Assembly (NCBI RefSeq): GCF_000739895.2 | Contig: NZ_BBJS01000014.1 | Location: forward strand, 186,001 to 250,000 | Source: Sphingomonas paucimobilis NBRC 13935 | GTDB taxonomy: Bacteria; Pseudomonadota; Alphaproteobacteria; Sphingomonadales; Sphingomonadaceae | Direction: 5' to 3' | Length of the DNA: 64,000 bases | Shown here: piece by piece, positions 19,079 to 28,614 of the stretch | Layout of the letters: each line of letters begins with the position of its first letter | How positions within the stretch are numbered: the first letter of the stretch is position 1 | The notes under the pieces: generated by a model | Seen by the model: the letters and a program-made list of their open reading frames with translations, nothing else | Told to the model about the DNA's origin: nothing | Databases searched by the model: none | Position numbers and translations under genes: made by a program

Positions 19079-19855
19079 ATGAATGCCCTGACCCGCAACA
19101 TCGCGCTGCTGATCGACGCCGATAACGCCCAATCCGCCGCCATCGACCCCGTCCTGACGGTTCTGGCCGAGCTCGGCACGGTCAATGTGCGGCGCGCCTA
19201 TGGCAATTGGTCCAAGCCCGGGCTGAAGGGCTGGCGCGATGTCATGGTCAAGCATGGCATCGAGCCGCAGCAGCAGTTCGACCTGACCAAGGGCAAGAAC
19301 GCCACCGATATGAAGATGACCATCGATGCGATGGACCTGTTGTTTCGTGGCCGAATCGACGGTTTCGGCATCATGTCGTCGGACAGCGACTTCATGCCGC
19401 TCGCGACGCGCATCCGGCAGGACGGCTTTCCGGTCTATGGATTCGGCAATTCGCGTACGCCCGAGGCGTTCAAACAGGCGTGCAGTCGCTTCATCGATGT
19501 CGGTGCGCTGATCAACGAAGCGCCCCGGCCAATGCCGTCCAAACCGACCACCGCCGATGTGCCACTCGCCGATTCGCTGCCGCCCGCCATTGAGAATGGA
19601 CGCCGCACCGCAGGCACGCCGCAGCCGATCGACGAGGAACTGCTCAAGCTGCTGGTCGACGCCTATAATTCGGTGAAGCGCGACGAACGCGGCTTTGCCA
19701 GCCTGTCCGCCATCGGGCAGTTGGCTGGCAACCGCTCGAGTTTCGATACCCGTAATTACGGGTTCAAGCGGCTGTCCGACCTGATCGAGGCGATCCCGAA
19801 CTTCCAGACCGAACGGCGCGAGGACGGCCGGACCTTCGTCAAGCGGGTGCGCTGA
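19079..19855 (+). CDS. NYN-domain RNase-like protein with C-terminal OST-HTH/LOTUS domain
   Basis: 258 residues. The N-terminal NYN (PIN-like) domain shows the conserved acidic positions in NIALLIDADNAQ, GKNATDMKMTIDAMDLL and FGIMSSDSDFMPLATRIR. A linker rich in Pro and Ala (about 150-185) leads to an OST-HTH/LOTUS-type winged helix (ELLKLLVDAYNSV to FQTERREDGRTFVKRVR). NYN proteins are predicted metal-dependent RNases and OST-HTH domains bind RNA. An RNA-processing role is therefore likely, but the substrate is unknown. It ends 3 bases from the convergent histidine kinase gene. Confidence 0.88.
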   Translation: MNALTRNIALLIDADNAQSAAIDPVLTVLAELGTVNVRRAYGNWSKPGLKGWRDVMVKHGIEPQQQFDLTKGKNATDMKMTIDAMDLLFRGRIDGFGIMSSDSDFMPLATRIRQDGFPVYGFGNSRTPEAFKQACSRFIDVGALINEAPRPMPSKPTTADVPLADSLPPAIENGRRTAGTPQPIDEELLKLLVDAYNSVKRDERGFASLSAIGQLAGNRSSFDTRNYGFKRLSDLIEAIPNFQTERREDGRTFVKRVR

Positions 19856-19858
19856 CCC

Positions 19859-21043
19859 TCAATCGCGCGGATCGACCATGGTCAGCGTGGCGCACGTGCC
19901 CGGCGCCATCGTCTCGAACATGATCTCGCCACGCAACTGCCGCGCGAGGCTGGCGATCATGCGCATGCCCAGGCTGTGGCGCGAGGCCGCCTTCATATCG
20001 AAATCCGCCGGCAGCCCCTGTCCATGGTCGCGGACCGACAGGATGATGTGACCGTCACGAGCGTGCAGGCCGACATCGATATCGCCGCCTGATTCGCCAT
20101 AGGCATATTTGATCGCGTTGGTCAGAAGCTCGGTCAGCATGAGGCCGATCGGGATGGCGGTATCCGCGCTGATCTCGATCGCCTCGATATCGCAGTGGAC
20201 CTGATGATTCTGCGACTGCTGCGCCAATTGCACGGCAATGCCGCAGGCGAGGTCGTCGAGCGACACAATGCCCACCCGGTCCCCGCGCCAGAGCTGGTCA
20301 TGCGTCTGCGCGATCGCGGTGATCCGCGCCTGCGCATCGTTGAGCATGCGCAGGACGCGAGGATCGTCATCCTCCTGCTTCTGCAGATTAAGCATGGCCG
20401 AGACGAGCGCGAGGCTGTTCTTCACACGGTGGCTCGCCTCGCGGGTCAGCAATTGCTGATGCTCGACCGCCTCCGCTAGGCGGCGCTCGGCTTCCTGCCG
20501 CTCGATCGCCACGCCGATCAGATTGGCGAAACCCTGCATGAACGCCAGATCGGCTTCCTCGAAGCGCCCCTCGTCAGGGCTATCGACTTCCAGCACGCCG
20601 TAACGCTGCCCCGATGCCTCGACCAACACGTTGATCGCGCGGCGGATACCATGTTTCGCCATGAATTCCGGGGTGCGGAAGCGTTCCTCCTGATCAAGAT
20701 GGTTGGAGATGACCCCCTGCCCCGTCTGTAGCGCGAAACCGGCCGGGGAGCCGAGATCGGTGCGCATCTCGGTCGACCCGACCACGCCCGGGCCCCAGCC
20801 CACGCCAGTGCGCACCAATAGCGTCTCGCGATCGGAGCGATATTCCAGGAATTTGCAGAAGCGTGAGCGCATGCCCTCGGCACAAAGCTCCGTCGCGCGC
20901 TGAAGCATCGGATCCAAATCTCGCGCGCGCAATGCTTCGATCCCGAACGCGGCAAGCACCGATTGCTGGCGGAGCCGATAATGCAACTGTCCCGCGCCGG
21001 CGATTTCCTGATCTTCGCCCTGCGCCTGTTCCACTACCGCCAT
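19859..21043 (-). CDS. GAF-domain sensor histidine kinase (HisKA_2 type)
   Basis: 394 residues, no membrane segment, so cytoplasmic. A GAF domain (about 30-185, ending in FMQGFANLIGVAIERQEAERR) precedes the HisKA_2 phosphoacceptor REASHRVKNSLALVSAMLNLQ and an HATPase domain with ELLTNAIKYAYG, VRDHGQGLP and SLGMRMIASLARQL. Kinases of this class in alphaproteobacteria often work in light, redox or general-stress signalling with stand-alone receivers. The ligand cannot be inferred. No response regulator is adjacent. Confidence 0.9.
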   Translation of the reverse strand: MAVVEQAQGEDQEIAGAGQLHYRLRQQSVLAAFGIEALRARDLDPMLQRATELCAEGMRSRFCKFLEYRSDRETLLVRTGVGWGPGVVGSTEMRTDLGSPAGFALQTGQGVISNHLDQEERFRTPEFMAKHGIRRAINVLVEASGQRYGVLEVDSPDEGRFEEADLAFMQGFANLIGVAIERQEAERRLAEAVEHQQLLTREASHRVKNSLALVSAMLNLQKQEDDDPRVLRMLNDAQARITAIAQTHDQLWRGDRVGIVSLDDLACGIAVQLAQQSQNHQVHCDIEAIEISADTAIPIGLMLTELLTNAIKYAYGESGGDIDVGLHARDGHIILSVRDHGQGLPADFDMKAASRHSLGMRMIASLARQLRGEIMFETMAPGTCATLTMVDPRD

Positions 21044-21171
21044 CCGTTATTCAACCCCTTTGATCCTTTGCCGGACCGCTTCCAGAATAGGCGGTGGGTT
21101 AACCAATTTAAAGCCGTAGCGGCTGCGATGGCAAACGACTCGCCCGATTTCGTGGATGCCGCACATGACAA

Positions 21172-21199
21172 CGCCCTTCCCGATCGCTCGGAAAGGGCG
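21172..21199. terminator. Hairpin between ettA and the histidine kinase gene
   Basis: Arms CGCCCTTCCCGA (21172-21183) and TCGGAAAGGGCG (21188-21199) form a 12-bp stem with one G-U pair and a 4-base loop. It lies 25 bases after the ettA stop. No T-run follows on either strand, so intrinsic termination is uncertain. Confidence 0.45.
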
Positions 21200-21224
21200 C
21201 CGTTAGATCCGCTAGGATCGAGGA

Positions 21225-22904
<1,680 letters not shown>

Positions 22905-23011
22905 GGCGGCGCGGGGCTCCGTGCTTTTTTGCGACTGTGGGATATTTGCCGCCCATGTAGTGGTTGCGCGGGCGGTTGGCAAACGGGACCGGCTGCGCGA
23001 CAGTCCCGTTC

Positions 23012-24409
23012 ATGAAGCGCTTTGTCCTTGCGGCCCTGACCGCCACCGCCCTTGCCACCCCCACCCTGGCCCAGCGGACCCCGCCGCCGCCCCCTGCCCA
23101 AGTCGCACCGGAGATAGAACGGCTGCGCGATGCCGCGCTGAACGACACCATCGCATGGGACATTGTCGAAGGGCTGACGACCGAAGTCGGCCAACGACTA
23201 GCCGGCACCGAGGCAGAGGAGCGAGCGCGCCAATGGGCCGTGGCACGGCTGACGGCGCTCGGCTTCAAGAATGTGCGGATCGAGCCCTATCGCATGCCGG
23301 TATGGGAGCGCGGTGCGGAGAGTGCCGAGATCGTCAGCCCTTTCCCCCAGAAGCTGACGCTGGCGGCGCTCGGCAATTCCGCCGCGACCTCGGCCGCCGG
23401 GCTAACCGCCGAAGTCGCGGTCTTCCCCAGCATAGCCGCGTTCCAGTCGGCGCCCGACAGCGCGATCAAGGGGCGGATCGTCTATATCGGCAATGCGATG
23501 CCCCGGACGCAGGACGGTTCGGGATACGGCGCCTATGGCACCGCCCGCTTCACCGGACCGGCTTTGGCGGCGCAGCGGGGCGCGGTGGCGATCGTCATCC
23601 GTTCGATCGGCACCGACCATCACCGCTTTCCGCATACCGGCACGACCAATTTCCCCGACGGCGTGAAGCCGATCCCCGCCGCCGCATTGTCGGTCCCCGA
23701 TGCCGAGCAATTGGAGCGAATCGCGGCGCGCGGCGGGCCGGTGCGGATGAAGCTGGTGCTGACGCCCCGCATGGTCGGATCCCGCGAATCAGGCAATGTC
23801 ATTGCCGAGGTGCCGGGCAGCGATCCCTCGGCCGGGATCGTGCTGGTCGGCGGGCATCTTGACAGTTGGGACCAGGGAACGGGCGCGATCGACGACGCCA
23901 GCGGTATCGCCATCACTGCGGCGGCGGCCAAGCGGATCATGGATGCGGGCACCCCGCGCCGGACGATCCGCGTCGTGTGGTTCGGTGCCGAGGAGGTCGG
24001 CGGCCTGGGCGGTGCCGCCTATGCCAAGGCGCATGCGAGCGAACGCCATGCCACCGCCTCGGAAAGCGATTTCGGGGCAGACCGCATATGGCGGTTCGAG
24101 GTCAACCTGCCCGCCGCCGCCCTGCCGATCGCGGACCGGCTACAAACCGCGCTCGCGCCGCTGGGTATCGCACGGGGCAGTGGACTGGGCGGCGACGGGA
24201 CCGATATCGGCCCCACGTTGAAGCTGGGCACCGCCGCGATCGACCTGAACCAGTCGGGATGGGATTATTTCGATACCCATCACACGCCGGACGACGTGCT
24301 TGACCGTGTCGATCCGGCGGCGTTGCGCCAAAATGTCGCGGCCTGGACGGCGATGCTGGCAGTCGTCGCCAACGCGCCCGAGCCGATCGACGCCGTCAGG
24401 CCGCGATAA
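23012..24409 (+). CDS. M28 family zinc aminopeptidase, exported
   Basis: 465 residues from ATG 23012 with a signal peptide (MKRFVLAALTATALATPTLAQ). A PA-like insert (about 125-250) precedes the M28 catalytic domain. Zinc ligands and catalytic residues are seen in VGGHLDSWDQGTGAIDDASG, VWFGAEEVGGLGG and DTHHTPDDVLD. The family removes N-terminal residues from peptides or acts as a carboxypeptidase Q-like enzyme. It is periplasmic or secreted; its exact specificity is unknown. Confidence 0.93.
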   Translation: MKRFVLAALTATALATPTLAQRTPPPPPAQVAPEIERLRDAALNDTIAWDIVEGLTTEVGQRLAGTEAEERARQWAVARLTALGFKNVRIEPYRMPVWERGAESAEIVSPFPQKLTLAALGNSAATSAAGLTAEVAVFPSIAAFQSAPDSAIKGRIVYIGNAMPRTQDGSGYGAYGTARFTGPALAAQRGAVAIVIRSIGTDHHRFPHTGTTNFPDGVKPIPAAALSVPDAEQLERIAARGGPVRMKLVLTPRMVGSRESGNVIAEVPGSDPSAGIVLVGGHLDSWDQGTGAIDDASGIAITAAAAKRIMDAGTPRRTIRVVWFGAEEVGGLGGAAYAKAHASERHATASESDFGADRIWRFEVNLPAAALPIADRLQTALAPLGIARGSGLGGDGTDIGPTLKLGTAAIDLNQSGWDYFDTHHTPDDVLDRVDPAALRQNVAAWTAMLAVVANAPEPIDAVRPR

Positions 24410-24600
24410 AAGGTTAACCGGCGGTAACGTTTCGGTAACGCCAACGCCTTGAAAAAGCCTGATCCGTGCCATCGGTTCGTCGCGAACCTTGCCGTCATGT
24501 GAATTTTGCGGATTGACCGCGATGAACCGCGCGTTATTTGAGCCGCTTCGCGACGGCATTCGGGTCGGCCGCGATGATTGCTATGCTTGGGAGCATTCGA
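24410..24600. other. 191-base non-coding interval with short repeats
   Basis: After the M28 stop there is a GGTTAACC palindrome (24412-24419) and a direct repeat CGGTAACG-TTT-CGGTAACG (about 24422-24440). Neither matches a site I can name. GGGAG eight bases before ATG 24601 is the likely ribosome-binding site of the next gene. I see no gene in this interval. Confidence 0.5.
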
Positions 24601-24867
24601 ATGAAGAAGATTGCCTTTGTTCTCGCTGCCGCCGGCCTGATGTCCGTGGCCGCCTGCACGAAGTCGCCGGAAGCGGCCGCTGTTGAAAACAACGCGGACA
24701 TGCTGGCTGACAACATGGAAATGCAGGCCGACAACCTCGAAGCGGTTGCCGACAACACCTCGAACGCGGCAGCTGCCTCGACCCTCGAGAACGCTGCCGA
24801 CAACATGAACGCCGCTGCCGACAACGTCCGTGACGCTGCCGACGCCAAGGCTGACAACATGCAGTAA
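24601..24867 (+). CDS. Small repeat-rich lipoprotein
   Basis: 88 residues. MKKIAFVLAAAGLMSVAAC is a lipoprotein signal with lipobox VAAC. The mature part is acidic, Ala/Asn-rich and built from repeats around the core ADN (ADNME, ADNLE, ADNTS, ADNMN, ADNVR, ADNMQ), consistent with a long helix or coiled coil. It recalls the architecture of murein lipoproteins, but lacks the C-terminal Lys used for peptidoglycan attachment. Function unknown. A strong terminator follows, so it is probably a single-gene transcript. Confidence 0.8.
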   Translation: MKKIAFVLAAAGLMSVAACTKSPEAAAVENNADMLADNMEMQADNLEAVADNTSNAAAASTLENAADNMNAAADNVRDAADAKADNMQ

Positions 24868-24915
24868 TGCTGCCTCGGACCTTCGGGTCCGAAGCGCCGA
24901 CTGTTTGTCGGAAAA

Positions 24916-24950
24916 GGGTGCCTTCCACCGTGAAGGCGCCCTTTTTCTTT
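24916..24950 (+). terminator. Rho-independent terminator after the repeat lipoprotein
   Basis: Stem GGGTGCCTTC / GAAGGCGCCC with one G-U pair (24916-24941), followed by TTTTTCTTT. A smaller hairpin (GGACC TTCG GGTCC) lies just upstream. Confidence 0.85.
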
Positions 24951-25012
24951 AAAGAGAACGATCGATCCTGGTTGCGGGCGCCCCTTTCGCCACGCTACGG
25001 ACGTTGACGGTG

Positions 25013-25088
25013 GGGCCTGTAGCTCAATGGTTAGAGCTGGCCGCTCATAACGGCTAGGTTGCGGGTTCGAGTCCTGCCGGGCCCACCA
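25013..25088 (+). tRNA. tRNA with CAU anticodon, probably tRNA-Ile2 (lysidine type)
   Basis: 76 bases including encoded CCA. Acceptor stem GGGCCTG pairs with CGGGCCC (one G-T pair); D arm GCTC/GAGC; anticodon stem GGCCG/CGGCT around loop CTCATAA gives anticodon CAT; T arm GCGGG/CCTGC with TTCGAGT. CAU can mean initiator Met, elongator Met or Ile2. The first pair is G-C, unlike the mismatched initiator. C4-G69 and C5-G68 are pairs that TilS uses to recognise Ile2 in E. coli, so I favour Ile(CAU). Automated tools often label such genes Met. Confidence 0.88.
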
Positions 25089-25187
25089 ATACCCCGCACC
25101 ACGAACCACCTCGCCTGTAAAAGTGGCTTGCGGATCGCCCCCGGCGGTCCATAGGGTGCATCCCGAACCAGACAAAGGACGGGGCAT

Positions 25188-25709
25188 ATGGCAGTCAAAG
25201 GCGATCCCAAAGTCATCGAATATCTGAACGAGGCGCTCAAGAACGAGCTGACCGCGATCAATCAATATTTCCTGCATTATCGCCTGCTCGACCATTGGGG
25301 CGTCTATAAGCTCGCCCAGTTTGAGTATCAGGAATCGATCGATGAGATGCGCCATGCCGACTGGCTGGCCGAACGCATCCTCTATCTCGACGGTCTGCCC
25401 AACTTCCAGTTGCTCGGCCGCCTGCGCATCGGCGAGACCGTCGAAGAGGTGCTGAAGGGCGACCTGGCGATCGAGATCGAGGCGGTCGCGCAGCTCAAGG
25501 AAGCCATCGCCTATTGCGAAGACGTCAAGGATTTCGTCAGCCGCGACCTGTTCACTCGCATCCTCGCCAGCGAGGAAGAGCATGTCGATACGCTGGAACG
25601 CCAGTTCGAAATGATCGCGCGCATGGGCATCCAGAATTATGTCCAGCTCAATGCGATGGCGGAGAACGACACGCCCAAGTCGGGCGCGGCACCGCATCTC
25701 CAGGGTTGA
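25188..25709 (+). CDS. bfr: Bacterioferritin
   Basis: 173 residues, slightly longer than the usual 158 through its C-terminal tail. It is an iron-storage protein forming a 24-mer with haem at subunit interfaces. The N-terminus MAVKGDPKVIEYLNEALKNE, ferroxidase residues in NELTAINQYFLHYR, YQESIDEMRHADWLAERIL (with the haem-ligand Met) and ILASEEEHVDTLERQ are all typical. AAAGGACGGGG precedes ATG 25188. No ferredoxin (Bfd) gene is adjacent. A strong, symmetrical terminator follows. Confidence 0.96.
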   Translation: MAVKGDPKVIEYLNEALKNELTAINQYFLHYRLLDHWGVYKLAQFEYQESIDEMRHADWLAERILYLDGLPNFQLLGRLRIGETVEEVLKGDLAIEIEAVAQLKEAIAYCEDVKDFVSRDLFTRILASEEEHVDTLERQFEMIARMGIQNYVQLNAMAENDTPKSGAAPHLQG

Positions 25710-25714
25710 ATATG

Positions 25715-25746
25715 AAAAGGGGCGGATCAAGCGATCCGCCCCTTTT
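25715..25746. terminator. Bidirectional terminator between bfr and der
   Basis: A 14-bp stem (AAAAGGGGCGGATC, loop AAGC, GATCCGCCCCTTTT). The A-run before and T-run after let it act for bfr on the forward strand and for the TPR-bamB-der operon on the reverse strand. Confidence 0.85.
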
Positions 25747-25766
25747 ATTGGCGTGTTACCCCTGCC

Positions 25767-25783
25767 CCGTTCAGCCTGAACGG
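25767..25783. repeat. Isolated palindrome related to the 60.2-kb inverted repeat
   Basis: CCGTTCAGCCTGAACGG is a near-perfect palindrome around a central C. Its first 13 bases, CCGTTCAGCCTGA, are identical to part of the right arm of the inverted repeat at 60231-60320, suggesting members of one dispersed repeat family. Confidence 0.6.
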
Positions 25784-25824
25784 ATCTTGGGATGCGGGGC
25801 ACCATATAGCGCGCCCCGCCCTCC

Positions 25825-27195
25825 TCAATCCTTATTCCCGAACGGGTTCTTCGGCGCGCGTAGCGTCAGGCGCACCGGCACCGCACCGAAGCCCAATTCC
25901 CGCCGCATCGAATTGACCAGATAGCGCTCATAGCTGGCCGGCAATTGATCCACGCGCGTTCCGAAGATCACGAAGCTCGGCGGCCGCGACTTGACCTGGG
26001 TCACGTAGCGCAGCTTGATCCGCTTGCCGCCGGGCGCGGGCGGTGGGTTGGCGTCGACCGCACGCTCGAACCAGCGGTTGAGTTCGCCGGTCGGCACACG
26101 CTTCGACCATGCGGCGCGCGTCTCGAACGCCGCCTCGATCAGCGTATCGAGCCCTTTGCCGGTCGCCGCCGACACTGCGAGCAAGGGCACGCCCTTCACC
26201 TGGCTGAGCCCGTCCTCCAGCGCCTTCTTCACGCCGTTGAACAGCGAAGAGGGATTTTCGGCGACATCCCATTTGTTGAGGGCGATCAGCAGCGCGCGGC
26301 CCTCTTCCAGCACGCGGTCGGCGATGCGCAGGTCCTGCGACTCCAGCCCCAGCGTCGCGTCGAGCAGCAACACGACGACCTCGGCAAAGTCCACCGCCCG
26401 CAGCGCATCGGCGACGGATAGCTTTTCCAGCTTGTCCTGCACCTTCGCCTTTTTGCGCATGCCCGCCGTGTCGATCAGGCGAACCTGGCGGACTTCGCCG
26501 TCGCGGTCGCGCCATTCCCAGTCGATCGCGATCGAATCGCGGGTGATCCCGGCCTCGGGCCCGGTGATCAACCGGTCCTGACCCAGAAACCGGTTGATGA
26601 GCGTCGACTTGCCCGCATTGGGCCGCCCGACAATGGCAAGCTTCAAGGGCGCGAAAGGATTTTCGAGATCAACCTCCTCTTCCTCCTCGACCTCGCGATC
26701 GATGAAGGGGAGCAACGCCTCGAACAGGTCGCCGACGCCTTCGCCATGTTCGGCGGAGAGCTGGACGGGATCGCCGAAGCCCAGCGCCAGCGCTTCGAGG
26801 ATGCCTTGCTCTGCGGCGCGGCCCTCGGCCTTGTTCGCGGCCAGCACGATGGGCGTGTCCGAACTGCGCAGCCAGCGCGCGATTTCCTCGTCGAGCGGCA
26901 TGATGCCCGCGCGTGCATCGACCAGGAACAGCGCGACATCGGCCTCACCGACCGCGGCCTCGGTCTGGCGGCGCATACGGCCGGGCAGCGTGTCGGGATC
27001 TTCATCCTCATAGCCCGCCGTATCGATCACGCGGAAATCGAGGCCGAGGAGATGCGCGTCGCCTTCGCGCCGGTCGCGGGTCACGCCGGGCCTGTCGTCG
27101 ACCAAAGCCAGCTTCTTGCCGACCAGACGATTGAACAGCGTCGACTTGCCGACATTGGGACGGCCGACGATCGCGACGATAGGGAGTTTTGCCAT
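25825..27195 (-). CDS. der: Ribosome biogenesis GTPase Der (EngA)
   Basis: 456 residues. Two tandem GTPase domains: G1 motifs VGRPNVGKSTLFNR (about residue 10) and VGRPNAGKSTLINR (about 185), DTAGYED and DTAGMRKK for G3, and ANKAE and LNKWD for G4. A KH-like C-terminal domain follows (GGKRIKLRYVTQVKSRPPSFVIF). Der is essential for 50S subunit assembly. It is the last gene of the conserved TPR-bamB-der order also found in gammaproteobacteria. Confidence 0.97.
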   Translation of the reverse strand: MAKLPIVAIVGRPNVGKSTLFNRLVGKKLALVDDRPGVTRDRREGDAHLLGLDFRVIDTAGYEDEDPDTLPGRMRRQTEAAVGEADVALFLVDARAGIMPLDEEIARWLRSSDTPIVLAANKAEGRAAEQGILEALALGFGDPVQLSAEHGEGVGDLFEALLPFIDREVEEEEEVDLENPFAPLKLAIVGRPNAGKSTLINRFLGQDRLITGPEAGITRDSIAIDWEWRDRDGEVRQVRLIDTAGMRKKAKVQDKLEKLSVADALRAVDFAEVVVLLLDATLGLESQDLRIADRVLEEGRALLIALNKWDVAENPSSLFNGVKKALEDGLSQVKGVPLLAVSAATGKGLDTLIEAAFETRAAWSKRVPTGELNRWFERAVDANPPPAPGGKRIKLRYVTQVKSRPPSFVIFGTRVDQLPASYERYLVNSMRRELGFGAVPVRLTLRAPKNPFGNKD

Positions 27196-27252
27196 CGCCT
27201 TCCGTTAGCGAAAGGCGAGCCCTTCGTCACGAGGATAGCGGTGCAAATGAAG

Positions 27253-27282
27253 CGCCCCGTGGAACAAATCTCCCACGGGGCG
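27253..27282 (-). terminator. Hairpin between bamB and der (possible attenuator)
   Basis: Arms CGCCCCGTGG and CCACGGGGCG form a perfect 10-bp stem with a 10-base loop in the 96-base bamB-der gap. On the reverse strand the following bases are CTTCATTTGC, a weak T-run. It could lower, rather than end, transcription into der. Confidence 0.45.
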
Positions 27283-27291
27283 GAACATCAC

Positions 27292-28614
27292 TTACTTATA
27301 GGCGGAAATCCGCCCCTTCTGGTCGAGAACGTAGAGCGTCCCGTTGGCCACGATCGGCGGCAGCGCGAACGGCGTTTTGGTATCGACCGTCGCCTGCACC
27401 GCGCCATCGCCCGGATTGGCATAGACGATCTGCCCTTCCGAATTGGTCAGGATCAGGCGGTTGCCGGCGAGGACGGGCCCGAACCAGATCACGGCGCCGG
27501 TCTTCTTCTTCTCGTTGCGGAAGCGCGGCAGTTGCGCGATCCAGCGCGCCTTGCCGCTCGACCGGGCGAGCGCCACCAGCCGCGCATCGTCGGTGACGAG
27601 GAAAATCCACTCGCCCGCGATCCACGGCGTCGAAATGCCGGCGAAATTCTGTTCCCACAGACGCTGGCCGGTCGACAGCTCCAGCGCGATCATGCGACCG
27701 CCCTGGCCCAGCGCATAGACACGGCCCTGGTCGATGACCGGCGCGGCGTCGATGTCCGACAGGGTCGACACCGAGGTCGAGATGCTGGTTCGCGACAGCG
27801 CATCCTGCCACAACATGCGCCCGTTTTCGTAGCGATAGGCGTTCAGCTCACCGCTCGAAAAGCCGGCGACCACCGTACCCTGGCTGGCGGCGGGCGCCGC
27901 GACGCCGAACACGCCTTGGGTTTCCAGCGTCCCCTGCCCGGCCCAGATGATCTTTCCATCGGCCTGATTCAGCGCATAAAGCTGATTGTCCTGGGTCAGG
28001 ACATAGACATTGCCATTGGCGATGGTCGGCGATCCGCGCAGCGGGCCGCTGGGCTTGGCCCGCCACAGCACCTTGCCATCGGCGGCGCTGGCGGCGATCA
28101 CATCGCCGAGACCGTCGGTCGCAAACACGGTGCCGCTGTCATAGCTGGCGCCGCCGCCGAACCGGGCGAGGCGGTTCGCATCGCCTTCCGTGATCGAGGT
28201 CGACCAGAGGCGCGCGCCCGTATCGGCGCTCAACGCGACGAGATTGCCATGCGCATCGACGACGAACAGCTTGCCCTCGGCCACGACCGGCGCCGCGCCC
28301 AGCGGATCGCGGACCGAGCCGCCATCGATCGTCGACTCCCAAAGGCGCTGCGGCTGTTCGCCCAGCGCCAACTGGCCCATCGACTTTGATGCGTTGCCGC
28401 CCGGCTGTGCCCATTCGGGGTTCGTCTCGGGCGCGGGCAGCAGCACCTGTACGTCGGCGATCGACTTGTCCGCCTCCACCCCGTTCTCCGAAACCAGGAT
28501 CGGCACGCGGTTGCCGATGGTCGGGGTCTTTTTCGGCGCACCCTTGAATACGCCACAGGCGCCCAGCGCCATCAGCGCGGCAAGCGCTGCCGAGGTGCGG
28601 AAATGCTTCGTCAT
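27292..28614 (-). CDS. bamB: Outer membrane assembly lipoprotein BamB (PQQ-like beta-propeller)
   Basis: 440 residues from ATG 28614. The signal MTKHFRTSAALAALMALGAC ends in a lipobox. The rest forms repeated beta-propeller blades with PQQ-repeat signatures such as GKLFVVDAHGNLVALSADTGARLW, seen here in shorter blocks (GNVYVLTQDNQLYALN, GRVYALGQGGRMIALEL, GTLYVLDQKGRISAYK at the C-terminus). BamB helps the Bam complex insert beta-barrel proteins in the outer membrane. The ATG overlaps the stop of the upstream TPR gene by ATGA. Position before der supports BamB rather than another PQQ-repeat protein. Confidence 0.92.
   Translation of the reverse strand: MTKHFRTSAALAALMALGACGVFKGAPKKTPTIGNRVPILVSENGVEADKSIADVQVLLPAPETNPEWAQPGGNASKSMGQLALGEQPQRLWESTIDGGSVRDPLGAAPVVAEGKLFVVDAHGNLVALSADTGARLWSTSITEGDANRLARFGGGASYDSGTVFATDGLGDVIAASAADGKVLWRAKPSGPLRGSPTIANGNVYVLTQDNQLYALNQADGKIIWAGQGTLETQGVFGVAAPAASQGTVVAGFSSGELNAYRYENGRMLWQDALSRTSISTSVSTLSDIDAAPVIDQGRVYALGQGGRMIALELSTGQRLWEQNFAGISTPWIAGEWIFLVTDDARLVALARSSGKARWIAQLPRFRNEKKKTGAVIWFGPVLAGNRLILTNSEGQIVYANPGDGAVQATVDTKTPFALPPIVANGTLYVLDQKGRISAYK

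Noticed and set aside
21099..21111. TTAACCAATTTAA as a CtrA binding site upstream of the histidine kinase gene
   Set aside because: The half-sites are 5 bases apart, whereas the CtrA consensus requires TTAA-N7-TTAA.
24489..24686. 65-codon frame with several cysteines before the repeat lipoprotein
   Set aside because: It overlaps the lipoprotein gene in another frame, has no ribosome-binding site, and its cysteines are not arranged as a clear zinc site.
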